A DNA stretch of 64,000 nucleotides. It comes from Pontederia crassipes. Lineage: Eukaryota; Streptophyta; Magnoliopsida; Commelinales; Pontederiaceae. Location of the stretch: positions 66,602,118 to 66,666,117 of the forward strand of contig CM060190.1 in NCBI GenBank assembly GCA_030549335.1, in the 5' to 3' direction. Under the pieces are notes generated by a model. It saw only the letters and a program-made list of their open reading frames with translations, ran no database searches and had not been told where the DNA came from. A program made the translations under genes and the position numbers. Of the stretch, positions 13,121 through 24,665 are shown piece by piece; within the stretch, counting starts at the first letter, position 1; every line of letters begins with the position of its first letter.

Positions 13121-13955
13121 ACAATATAATAATCCTATAATATAACATCTCTTTTGCATTGAGAAAGTGAAAACAAGTAGGGTAAAACAAATTAAATAAT
13201 GTAGAAATAACTACGGGGAAGAGAACGCGGAGGCCAACAACAAAGCAAAAGGCAGAAAAAAAAATTCGATGCACAAAATCTTAATATGGTAAAATAATCT
13301 TAATTAATGTGGATAAAAAGAAAATACATACCAACATATTATTTTATTCTCATTTCTCATCTTTCACAAACTAATAACCAATCAGTTTGTAGCGGAAAAA
13401 ATATCCAATCAGCTTTTACGAGAATTAATTAAACCATTTATAAGATTAAGTGTTTGGCGATCTCAAATTATTTTAAACTTTATTATGCTAATAACATTCT
13501 TGAATCTTGACAACAATTAATAATGATACACATAAGACATTGGTGGTGCATCGTACATATTTGTGGGTGCTGTACTCTCCACATGTAACTTGCACCATTT
13601 TTTTTATACATTTCCCCAATCATTCAGAAGAAAATTCCTGACAAAAGCTAGCTAAGTTAAGAAAGCCAACAAATGCAAATAGCAAGGCAGAAAAGGTCTA
13701 AAGTATCAGACCAGAATAGATATATAGCAGGAGAGAGAAAAGGAAAAAAATATTGAAATTCTCTCCCCCCCACCCTCCCTCATTTTTCCTGTTTTGCTTC
13801 GACAATCGAAAGAGCGAATTTCTAGTATCTATCATGCATGCGAAAGTATTTACACAGAGCTCATGCAGTTATTATAGGAGTTTCAAAGCGGTGGCAGTGA
13901 TCAAAGATATCAAAAATAAAAAATTACCAATAGAGGGCAGGCAGATGCACTGCGA
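13121..13955. other. Intergenic DNA and 3' flank of the TRM-like gene
   Basis: AT-rich; no gene or repeat recognised. The 3' untranslated region of the minus-strand gene must lie in the right part of this stretch. Confidence 0.4.
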
Positions 13956-16433
13956 TCACAAACAGCACATTCCAACATGGTTGCGGTTGTCTCCGTGGTG
14001 TCGTGCACCGACCACCGCCGGAAGCTCGGGCCACGCGGCGGCCTCCTCGATGATTGAGTCGAGGAGCTCCCGCTCGACCTCGGCCACCACGTCCTCCGCC
14101 TCCTCCACCACCGATGGGTGGCGCAGCAGCCGTCGGGTGTTGGCCTCAGAGAGATCCCCCGCCGCGAGGGCGTCTATGTCGCCGACCACGCGGCAGTCCG
14201 CCTCCTGAAAGCTCCTGATCCGCGCCCACAGCTGCCGCAGGAGCAGTGGTTCCCCGCCGCACGATAGGAAGTGGAGGCTTCTGCTGCTCTCGCGGCTGAG
14301 CATATGGTCTGCGAGGGTGGCTGAGGACGGGCGGTCGGACCACTCGACCAGGAGATCCGCTAAGATCTCCTCAATGACGTGGAACAAAAGCTTCCTGTTC
14401 CATTGGTGGCGGAGGGGACCAAGGCGGAGGCGGCACTCCTCCTCCTGCAACTCGAGCTCGAGCTGGTGGAACAGCGCCGGATCGACCGGAAGCGTGGGAG
14501 AGTGCCATCTGAGGCAGGGAGCGGCGCCCGTTTCCGTGACGTGCGCGCGTTCCAGTACGGACTTTACGTACCTGTACTCGGAGTCTTGCTCGGAAGGCTG
14601 GAGAGCCTTGTGGGCGCCTGATGGCCTCAGACTGCAGCTTCGCACTTTCATCACCTGCGCTCGAACGAGAACAGATTAATTGCAGATTGTTCATATGATC
14701 AAAACATTAATTTGTAAATCCAGTGATGCGCTGCAACTGCGTACGTGTTCTTGGCCGGAAGAAGGAGATGGGCATGGGGACAACGCGGATGCTTCCTTCG
14801 ACCTTGTGGATGTAACAGTACTGGAAGCGTTCTGGCTACGTTTCTTATGGCGATGTAAAGCTACTTGCTTCTCTGTTAATTCCAAGGTTGGAAGTGACTG
14901 TGAGGAACTTGGCCGTCCGTTATTGTTCTCCTTCGCCGGAGATTGCTTATTGATCTTTGCGGTGAGCCGTTCAGAGGCAGCCTTTTTCCATCTGTTCGGC
15001 AGTACCGTTGACAGTGTCTTCATCCTCCCTTCGTCGCGAGCTGCGCCACTTTCTTTATAGTTAGGTGGTAATGGCGGCTTTAGAGCGCGATCTTCGCCTC
15101 CCTTGGTCTTACGAACTTCCGGTAGCCTGGCAGGAGGGCTCGGCGGCGGCTGTGGCTTAACAACCGACGGCATTGCTTGGCTTTGCGTCTCCTCATCGTA
15201 GTCTCTTTTTTTCTTAACCAGACTACTACTCATTTTTAGCTTTGCTCTGGTCTCGCCGTTAGCTTCATTGCTTCCGATTCCGCCTCTTGTACTGCTTATG
15301 GTCGCCTTCAGTTGCTTGGCGATCTCGCGGACGCAGTAATGGCTACTGGGACACTTGTTCTCGTCTGTCCAACTGACGTAACAATGCTTCCTTTTGGACT
15401 TCTCTGTCGCCCAGGACGATGGCGATGTAGGTAGTGCGTAGTCACCGGGAACCTGGCACAAGTACCTGAACTCCGCCTGCGGGCCAGTGCCGGTATTCTC
15501 CTTGTTGAGCTGCAGCAAAAACCTCGGATCCCGCGACCTGGTTGATGATGCCGAGGTTCTCGGCGTCTCCGGCAATGACAGGGAACTATTGATGTCGATG
15601 ACGCTCCTCAGCTGAGAGATAGCAGGAAGACTGCAGTTTAGACTCCGAAGAGGTTGCCTTTGAGGCCTCTGCTCCTTCTTGTCGCCGTTGCCAACTGTGC
15701 TCTGCTTGCTTTTTCCCACCAACGGCGGTGTCCTCGGTGAGCTAGAGCCTGGCGAGGAAACTTGATCCGTCGTCACCTCCAAGCCCATTAGTCGAGCCAC
15801 GATGCTTGGCGTCCTCGGCGTGTCCCCTTGCGGCGACGGACTCCTTTTCCCGTCTTGTAAAACCATAATCATGCTCTTCTTCGACGAAGCGGATGAGGAT
15901 GCAACCGGAACAACTTGTATCCCGGCCTGATCACGTTAAATTTCCACCGGAAAATTATGGAAGAAGAAACTTTAACAGCAAACAGTAGCGATGCCCAAGC
16001 TGATGAAAGCTCAACTCACAGGGACGTCGACGTAGAACTCTTCCTTCATGGCCAGCGCCGACATCGAGGCCTTCCCGTCGTCCATCTCCAGGCTGTTTCT
16101 CGGTGCCTCCAACCCTATGTTGGTTCCTAACATCATTAACCATTGATGAGCATATGACTATATATGAGAGCATGCAGGAAGCCAGGAATCCAAACGCCAA
16201 AGAACAATCTGCATCTTACCTTTGAACTGCGAATTAGAAAGGCGGGAGACTCGAGGCGACGGCGATGACGGCGGCAGCGCCCTACCACGGTTACTGCTAG
16301 AAGTACCATCATGGCCAGAAGCGAAGAGCAGATGGTGGAAGTCCAAGTAGTGAAGCATGCCACCCATGCAACCAGGGTTCTCATTCTCCCCTGCTCTGGT
16401 TAAGGACCTACTCCGATTCCACTCTTTCCTCAT
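13956..16433 (-). CDS. TRM/LONGIFOLIA-like protein with VARLMGLE motif and DUF4378 domain (4 exons, 733 aa)
   Basis: Members of this family (TON1-recruiting motif/LONGIFOLIA proteins) bind microtubules or recruit the TON1-PP2A complex and affect cell elongation and division planes. Exons on the minus strand: 16433-16220, 16126-16020, 15926-14745, 14654-13956. All junctions are GT-AG with consistent phase. Residues 20-36 carry the family N-terminal signature PGCMGGMLHYLDFHHLL. VARLMGLE (DUF3741-associated motif) is at 150-157. Residues about 160-500 are low-complexity, rich in Ser, Pro and Lys/Arg. The last exon is the DUF4378 domain, with WNRKLLFHVIEEIL and a long acidic helix near the C-terminus. 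The ATG was chosen because it gives the family N-terminus; a (CT)n leader lies directly upstream. It looks intact. Which TRM subgroup it belongs to cannot be told by eye. Confidence 0.9.
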
Positions 16434-16560
16434 CTCTCTCTCTCTCTCTCTCTCAAATTTGCAAAGAGCACTTCTTGATGACAAAACAAAGATTTGGCAC
16501 GAACTTTTCTCCGTTTATAAATTATAACTTGGCGAGTCCAAAGAAGTGGCAGAGGAAGGA
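16434..16560 (-). promoter_or_regulatory. 5' leader of the TRM-like gene with (GA)n tract and possible TATA
   Basis: A (CT)n run at 16434-16455 (GA on the coding strand) sits immediately upstream of the start codon. GA-rich leaders are common in plant genes. On the minus strand an AT-rich TATA-like word (TTATAATTTATAAA) occurs near 16512-16525, which would give a leader of about 50-60 nt. This is a weak call by motif only. Confidence 0.4.
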
Positions 16561-17930
16561 GGAAAAAAAAAGAAGTGATCTGGCCTTGCACCTCGTTGAG
16601 CACACACATGCACAATGTGGAGTGTGGACCGTGTCAGTGCTCATCGAAAATAGTTGCGTAAAAAACGGACTGGGTGACGAGAGCATGGCAAAGAAAACGG
16701 ATCTTGTAAATCGGGACAAGAGAGAATGTGTGTACGAGAGAGAGAGAGGAATCCAACATGGAATCATTCATAATCTATTACACATATCATCGGTTTCGGT
16801 GTTTGAATTGTTTCAAGTACGGCCAGAAGGTTGCGATCTTTGTCTTGAATTTTCTCACGCCCTTCTCCCGCATGTGGGGGTGTCTTTGCCCCGATAAACG
16901 AGCCCTCCTCCATATAAAGAAGAAAAAAACGGACGAATGACAGACGCGGCCTTGGCACGACATGCCTTCCTACGTGGACGCGTTTTTTTATTTTTTAATT
17001 TTTAATTCTAAATGGTCCCTAATAATTAAGAAATGAAGAGAGGGTACGGTTGTCGCCACTCGATTGGTGGGTATGGATTGAATAGTTTGGAACAGCTGCG
17101 GACGGGGGGGGAATCATGGAAAAAGGCGTCCTTCTTCGTGCCATTTTTGTTTGTCTAATTTGTACTATGTAATTGCTGAGATGTGGAAACCTCGCTCCAC
17201 TTCCGCTTCTTCTTTCATGAGGGTTTTTTTATTTTTTAAAATTTTATTTTGTGATATGAGAGACTGTGAGTTCAAATTTTGAAAAACTTCGGGAATGTAA
17301 AAAAAAAAAAAAGAACAAAGAGACAGAGATCCTTTCGTTCCCATTTGCACATATTTTTTTTCTTCGTCTTTTGGGTCCAAGTCTATTGGGTGTATAATCA
17401 AGAGCATAATCATATTCTCTTACAAAATGAAGATTTTCAGAAATTAAATTCAGCTAGATTATTAGCACCTCTCAATGTTACTAGATCATCCTAAGCTTGA
17501 TTTATTTTAAAGAGAATAATAGCTACTTGCCGCTCAGTAACAAGGTAAAAGAAAATAAAGGGGGACCTCTTTTATTTTTTATTTGAAGTTTTGGATTATT
17601 TATGTGTATACCTTATAAACTACAAATTGATTTATTAGAGTCTTGATTCGTCTAGATATTATATCAGTGGCGGTAGAAACAAACTAATTTATATTTTAAG
17701 CTTCTTTGGTACATTTTATACATTTGCACTTAATTCTAAAATATTACGCAAAGTTGTCAAGGTATGGATCTTTTATTCACAAATGAACTATCTTTCGTTC
17801 TTATTCCTTGTAATGTCGATTCTTAACCGATTCTCGATTTTACAATCTTGATCTTGGCTTATGAACCCAACAAACTTTCACGCACATTTACCTTTTTTAC
17901 ATTTACTAATTATTCGTATTCTTAAACAAT

Positions 17931-17934
<4 letters not shown>
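16561..17934. other. Intergenic DNA, nothing recognised
   Basis: Upstream flank of the TRM-like gene followed by AT-rich DNA. No coding region or bounded repeat is evident. Confidence 0.4.

Positions 17935-17987
<53 letters not shown>
17935..17987. repeat. (AT)n microsatellite, about 26 units
   Basis: Uninterrupted alternating AT for about 53 bases. Confidence 0.97.
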
Positions 17988-18221
17988 TGTGGTGTCCCTC
18001 TAACGATGTCGTCGGAATGGGTTGGCCTTACTACCTACGGGCCCTCTACTTTTTTTTTAATTGTTTAATAAATAATTTAATAATAAAGAAAATATAACAT
18101 AAATCCACGGTGCTACGACAGCTAGCCTCGTAGGTAAAGTAGAGACGCTTAATAACTGTTTAACGCTAGTGATTAAATTAAAATTTCACAAGCTATCTTA
18201 AATAATTAATAAGGTACGAGA

Positions 18222-18546
18222 GGTCACTCTTAAATTATGACGATTTTTCATATTTAATATTAATTTAAAATTTTATTTTTTTAAATTTCTAAAATATCAT
18301 AATTTTTTTAATTTGATATTTTCGTCGACTTCTATTAACTTTTTTTATTATTTTCTATTTTTCATTTATGAAAAATAAAAAATACATCTCTCTTATCTTC
18401 AGTTTTTTATAAATAAAAAAATCGAGAATAACGAAAAAATTGACGGAAGTCGACGGAAGAATTAAATTGAAAAAATCGCGATAGTTTAAGAATAAAAAAA
18501 TAAGTTTAAAATTAGACATGAAAAATCGTAATAATTTAAAGGTGAT
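18222..18546. mobile_element. Small MITE with inverted arms, related to the 12.5 kb MITE
   Basis: The left arm (GGTCACTCTTAAATTATGAC then GATTTTTCATATTTAAT) pairs with the reverse of the right arm (ATCACCTTTAAATTATTACG then ATTTTTCATGTCTAATTT). A second inner pair, TCGTCGACTTCTATTAA versus TTGACGGAAGTCGACGG, continues the fold. The arm consensus resembles the arms of the element at 12484-13120. No transposase, and no certain target duplication. Confidence 0.65.
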
Positions 18547-19370
18547 TTATGAAAATAATTCAAAATTAAAAAAAAGTTAGTACGTAGTTAAATTTTTTTT
18601 TTCTCGGGCCGTCTCGTTGGTAAAAGTTAATTAGTACGTAGTTGTTGCTCAGCGTAGACAGACGGAGACCGGCCGGCATGTACATTTTGCCAGGCGATTT
18701 AAATGTGGATTCATGCATTCGTTTAAACTACAGCTGGTCCTGTAATTTTGACATGCCTGCCGAGTCGGGGAAGGGAGGAGCGTCTGCCGGCGACCCACAT
18801 CGAGCCATGCATGCAGAGAGATTGGCTGTGTGCAACGTATGGGGAGCCCACGTACGAGTAAGCGACAGGGATCTGATAAAATTACTGCATAGTACCTGCG
18901 CTGTGGATGGGAGCTTCTAATAAGAAAGAAGAAAGAGTGGGAGAACGAGGACTGACATTGCATGCGTGCCATGTCCCCTCCCCCCATCTCTGATAGATGA
19001 CTCAAAGTTTTCACCTAAGTGGACCATTTTAGTCACGTCCCTGAAAGTTTCACCGATCGGTGAAAGGAGGCATACAATATTTGTTAATATAGATTAATTG
19101 GGTGGCAGATAAATTTTAATTTTTATCTGACAATTTTTTATAAGGTGGAAATAGAAATAAAATCACCAAAGGACCGATAAATAATTTTGAGAAACAAAAT
19201 CTAAATAAACGGGAATAAGAATTGTGTGAATAAAAAATCGATCCATATATATGGGTGTCGTTGGATTATCATACGACGATTAACAAATAAACACTTCTTT
19301 ATAAAGATATTGAGAGTGCTAATTGAAGCTTGTTTGTGAACTGTTATATGATTCAATGGTGCCCCATACA
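18547..19370. other. Intergenic DNA with one perfect palindrome
   Basis: No gene recognised; a frame on the minus strand at 18649-19014 has no recognisable protein character. TTTCACCGATCGGTGAAA at 19048-19065 is an 18-bp perfect palindrome. The insertion site of the large element follows. Confidence 0.4.
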
Positions 19371-19375
19371 TAATC

Positions 19376-21823
19376 TGTAACACTCTCGAAATCGCTCCTC
19401 CTGCCACGTAGGCAGTCAGGTTGACCCCGGGGACGTTACACTATCTACTACTCTATTGACCATGACCATTCAACAATGTGGCTTACGTGACATTAATATA
19501 ATAAGAATATATAATTAAAGACTTTAATGCGGAAGATCAAACGGTGGAATGTTAAGAAACAGTTGATAATATATATAGTCTAATATGCGGAAGTTCAAAC
19601 GTTAAACATTAAAGCGGAGAGTGGTTAACATAGTTTATGGAGAAGTGCGGAAATGCAGTTAAGTTCAATATGCGAAAGAGAAATTTGATGAGCGGAATAA
19701 TGTAGTATCTCTAGACCGATTACAACTTGAAAGAAATGTAGCAAGAGAAACATTAAGCAATGTGGCAGTCATGTGCAACGTTCTCCAAGCTCTGTGCCCT
19801 CCATCCTCATCGGTTAGCATTCTCACCTACAAAATTCCATTGCAGGGAAATCGAATACCCATGAGCAAAAAGCTCAGTGCAATAGCAAATAGACGGTGAA
19901 ATAAGGATCAATGATAAATATGAAATCAATATATCAATCTCTGACAATATCAATGTCTATGCTTTATTCTTTACTATAACTATTATTTGTCTTTACTCTG
20001 TTTAATCTTTACTATACTATAATTCATGCTTTATTGTACTTTACTCTATGCTTTGCTTCACTGTACACTGCTTTATATTTCTTTATATTATAGTGCTCTG
20101 CTTTGCATTACTTTATTTTACAATACTTTGCTTTACAATACCTTGCTTTATTGTGAATTGAACTACGTCTTTTACATTATTATAAGATTCTTAAAGTTAG
20201 TTGTCCTATGAGAGCTCGACTTTATTAGGTTGGGATGCCAGGGGTGTCTCTCTGCTCTGAAGCCAGTAGGCCCATAAAGGGAAAATGGGTGTGTGTTAAG
20301 ACCTCACCCAGTTCAGAAGGTAGGGGGAAGAATTCCTACAATCCAGGAACAGTGGTCAATTAAGAAACTAGTAGGTTCATTGTCTTCTCAGCTAGCTACC
20401 TGTCCCTCTGGCACAATACAATAATATCAAGGGGAAGGAGTGTGACCATTGCATCACCCTTCATTCAAGATACATGTGAGAGAAGACCTGAAATATCAGG
20501 AATAGTGGTCATTGAAGACAGTAGCTTCGCTGTCCCCTCAGCTAACTACCCATCCCTCCACTGCTTTAGCTTTAATCTTTACTTTAACTTTGGGGGCGGC
20601 ACATAGCAATCCCATATCTTTATCTTTACATTATTTATCCTTGATTATCATGACATCTACAATTTAGAACTCAACTGTGAGTTAATCTATGTATAATAGG
20701 ACTCAACTAATATATGTGAATTGGTTAGAGTCTCAGATTCTAATTTAAAATTGGAATTGGATTCACTATCGGAATCGGTAGACCATTTCTGAACTGGTCG
20801 ACCGTTCCTATGGGACCGGTCGACCGGTCCTCTGGGATCGGTCGACCGTGTATTTGGTCGGGTGTCTGTAGGTCGGTCGACTGTGCACATAAGGCCGATC
20901 GATCGGTTACTTTGGGATCGGTCGACCGTCCTGGTGGCCAAACGATCGGTTGTAAAACCATGCAGGCGCACACTGCACGTCCGATCGATCGATCGGTCGT
21001 ATGTCCGATCGACTGATCATGAAATCGGATCCCTCTATTGACAGGTGGATCGGTCGATCGCCATGGTAAGGCCGATCGACCGATCAATAGGAACTCGTAT
21101 GAGTTCGTAACCCGGATCGGTCGACCGTTGATGAAAATCGATCGATTGGTCTCTGCAATAAAACAGGGCCACCAGACTTCTTCAATTCCGGCGGCCTTCT
21201 GGCCGTTAAATGATGACGACAACAATACGAAAAACATAGGTAGTCATCTCACGATCATAATGAACTAATCATGCATATCAAACAATCGATATTTCTTCGT
21301 TTAGGGATTTAGAACGCTAGGGTACCTTTGTTTTCGCATTTTACGGTCGCCAGCGTTCCTGTGCTTTGTCCGATCGTCACCGGTCGTCTTTGGTCGATGG
21401 GAAAGAGCGCCTAAGCCTTGCGCACACCGAGGAGGTCGCCGGGCGTCGAAAGGTCGTCGATCGTTCGTCGTCGAAGTCGCACTCTGCTCTGCGTCGATCA
21501 CCGATCGTCGGTTCGCAGGAAGAAGAAGGAGAAGAGGTGGCGGCCGAGCGGGGGTATCCAAGGGGGCGCGAGGTCGTCCTCGCATCCTCTCTTTATAGGA
21601 TCGGCCGACCACGGTGGCCGACTGATTCTGAGCAGAATCAGGGGAGGAAATTCCTCCCCTATCGACCGTTGTCATCCGTTTCCTTTCTTCTTTTTTTTTT
21701 TATTTTGAATTCGATTCGAATTCTGAATTGAATTCCTTCAATTACTATTTATTTCACAATTCAAACGTTTCTCTTTTGATTGGAAGTTGGATTCATTTCC
21801 TTATGAAAAATGCATCCATTACA
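19376..21823 (-). repeat. 3' LTR of the 19.4-31.3 kb element
   Basis: Direct copy of 28817-31328 with TG...CA ends (2,448 bp). Contains a CTTTACTNTA-type low-complexity stretch (19990-20150), an array of GGTCGACCG palindromes (20805-21150), and on the minus strand a TATAAAG promoter word at about 21591-21598. Confidence 0.95.
20805..21150. repeat. GGTCGACCG/CGATCGATCG palindrome array in the left LTR
   Basis: About thirteen near-palindromic 10-12 bp words of the type GATCGGTCGACCG occur in 350 bp, irregularly spaced at about 20-45 bp. The same array is in the partner LTR at 30235-30605. Confidence 0.9.
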
Positions 21824-21850
21824 ATATTACCCCTTTAAAAGAAAATTCGT
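21824..21850 (-). other. Polypurine tract of the 19.4-31.3 kb element
   Basis: On the minus strand the purine-rich stretch TTTTAAAGGGGTAATATT directly precedes the TGTAATGG start of the 3' LTR. This is the expected position for plus-strand priming. Confidence 0.7.
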
Positions 21851-22606
21851 CCTCGAATTTTGCTAAGAGTTAGGACTTACCGAATAATCGTGGAAACTTT
21901 TCTTGCATCTCTGATTCTACTTCTCATGTAGCCTCTTTTCCTTGATAGTGCTTCCATGCTACTTTAACTAATGACATTTTCTTCTTTCCTTGTTGGTGTT
22001 CTTGATATTCCAATAACTCTGTGGGTTGTTCTTCATAGGTCAGATCCTCCTTGAGATTTGGTTCCTCAATTTGGATCACGTTAGCGTAATCATGCTTGTA
22101 CATACGGAATAAAGAGACATAGAAGATTATGTGTACTCTAGCGTATGCTGACGGTAGGACTAACCTGCAAGCTGAGTCACCAACCATATCTAAGATTTCA
22201 AATGGGCCTACATACCTTGGGCTTAATTTTCCACGCTTACTAAAACACATTACTCCTTTGGTGGGGGAGACCTTGAGTAGGACTTGATCTCCTGCCTTGA
22301 ACTTATGTGCTCAATGCTTCTTATCCGCATAGGCCTTCTGACGATCTTGAGCAGATTTCATTCTCTTCTTTATTAATTCCACTATGTCCGTGTACTCTTG
22401 GGTCTGCTTCTGTAATTCAACACTCAAGATCTTTCTTTCGCCCACTTCGCCCCAACATGCTGGGGAGCGACATGGACGACCATACAACGCTTCGAAGGGA
22501 AGGAAGACATCTCTATGCTAGCATGAAAGCTGTTGTTATAGGAGAACTCTATGAGAGGAAGATGTTTGTCCCAGTTGCCATGCCAATTCAACACACATGC
22601 TCTAAG

Positions 22607-24665
22607 CATGTCTTCCAATGTCTAGATCGTGCTCTCTGACTGTCCGTCTGAGGATAAAAAGCGGTACTGTAGCGGAGTCTCGTCCCAAAAGCATTCTGGA
22701 GGCTCTTCCAGAATCTCGATGTGAACCTAGGATCTCTATCAAACACAATGGTTGATGGGATCCCGTGAAGTCTAACAATCTCCTGCACATATAAGTCCAT
22801 TAAACTTTCAAGAGATTATTTTACCTTGATGGATAAGAAGTGACCGGTTTAATGAGTCGGTCTACTATTATCCATATAGCATCATGCCCTTTCTGAGTCC
22901 GAGGTAAGCTGGTGATAAAGTCCATTGATATCTCTTCCCACTTCCACTGTGGGTTACCCATACTCTTTAAGATTCCTTGGGATTTCTGTGTTCTATCTTG
23001 ACTTGTTGGCACACTATGCATTTGGAGACATATTCTGCAATCTCCTTCTTCATATCTGGCCGCCAGAGACGCCTCTACACATCTTTATACATTTTAGTAC
23101 TCCCTGGGTGGATTGCAAATTCAGACTTGTGGCATTCGTCTAGGACTTCCCTTCGAAGTTCAGGGTTGTTCGGTACTCATAAATGATCGCGGTACCTGAT
23201 GCCATTGATGCGTTTGATTTGTAACAATAAAATTTGCTAGCAAGTGCACTAGTCGATCAAGTAATATAGTAATAGGAGTAAGAGTGTCGAACCCGCGAGG
23301 AATATTATTAATTCAATATCTGGATTTATAAATTTTTAAGAGAGGAAAAATATGGATTTTTGGAAAGAGGTTTTATGAAATAAAATAAGGAAAATAAGAT
23401 AAAGATAAGATAATGGTGTTGAAGTTAGGCCTTAGGATGAAAATAGATTAGGATAAATATTTGAACCATAAAAGATAAATTTAATCTTTAAAGATGGATT
23501 AGGAATTTTCTCAAGTTATTAATTTACAAGATTAACATCACAGAGTCCACAAACTGGTAATTCTGCTATTTAATCCGGTAAATCAAACTATCTTAAATTT
23601 AATCAAACCTAAAGTCCCACAAACTGGTATTCGTCAGATAAGATTAAAATTAAGATGCATTAATATGAAAATCCTAGACTATTAATCACTCCACAAACTG
23701 GTTAGATTAACAGACCACATAAACTTGATTCTCCACACACTAGTTATCAAATTTATGTCAATTATTAATTTCACATAAAATCAATTAATTTAATTAATGA
23801 ATTCTGAAATTAAATAATCCACAAACTGGTAAGTACTCAACTCAGAAATCCAAATAATTAAATTAAAAGCATTAAGCACAATTAATTAATTGATCAGAAA
23901 AGATTAAAACAAATAATATAGGATCAAATAATTTCCCTTCAATAATAATCTCCTAAAATGAAATAAATAAAAATATGGAGTTCATCCTAGAAATTCTGGA
24001 GAGATAATAACAAAGTAATAATAATTGGAAGAATTACACCCAAATAGACAAAAGTCGAAGCTTCGGGCATGTTTTCCAATGTCTAGATCGTGCTCTCTAA
24101 CTGTCCGTCTGAGGATAAAAAGCGGTACTGTAGCGGAGTCTCGTCCCAAAAGCATTCTGGAGGCTCTTCCAGAATCTCGATGTGAACCTAGGATCTCTAT
24201 CAGACACAATGGTTGATGGGATCCCGTGAAGTCTAACAATCTCCTGCACATATAAGTCCATTAAACTTTCAAGAGATTATTTTACCTTGATGGATAAGAA
24301 GTGACCGGTTTAATGAGTCGGTCTACTATTATCCATATAGCATCATGCCCTTTCTGAGTCCGGGGTAAGCTGGTGATAAAGTTCATTGATATCTCTTCCC
24401 ACTTCCACTGTGGGTTACCCATACTCTTTAAGATTCCTTGGGGTTTCTGTGTTCTATCTTGACTTGTTGGCACACTATGCATTTGGAGACATATTCTGCA
24501 ATCTCCTTCTTCATATCTGGCCGCCAGAGACTCCTCTACACATCTTTATACATTTTAGTACTCCCTGGGTGGATTGCAAATTCAGACTTGTGGCATTCGT
24601 CTAGGACTTCCCTTCGAAGTTCAGGGTTGTTCGGTACCCATAAATGATCGCGATACCTGATGCCA
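22607..24665 (-). repeat. 600-bp direct duplication of integrase region flanking an 860-bp LTR-like insert
   Basis: Segment 22607-23209 and segment 24065-24665 are nearly identical copies of one integrase part of the element. Between them, about 23210-24064 is unrelated AT-rich DNA. It holds the phrase AAGTGCACTAGTCGATCAAG followed by GTCGAACCCGCGAGGAAT, the kind of block seen in Athila/Tat-type LTRs. It also holds four or more copies of CCACAAACTGGT at irregular spacing. No target duplication or terminal match was found for the insert itself. It may have arisen by template switching or unequal exchange during copying. Confidence 0.8.

Noticed and set aside
13956-14694. Long plus-strand and alternative minus-strand frames over the TRM-like last exon
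   Set aside because: They are shadows of the DUF4378 exon in GC-rich DNA and share no protein features.
16910-16920. A CATATAAAG word as a plus-strand promoter
   Set aside because: No gene follows on the plus strand for tens of kilobases.
20687-21731. Asp/Arg/Ser-rich frames in the LTRs (also at 30.1-31.2 kb)
   Set aside because: They are translations of the GGTCGACCG arrays and GC-rich LTR DNA, present in both LTRs and in several frames.
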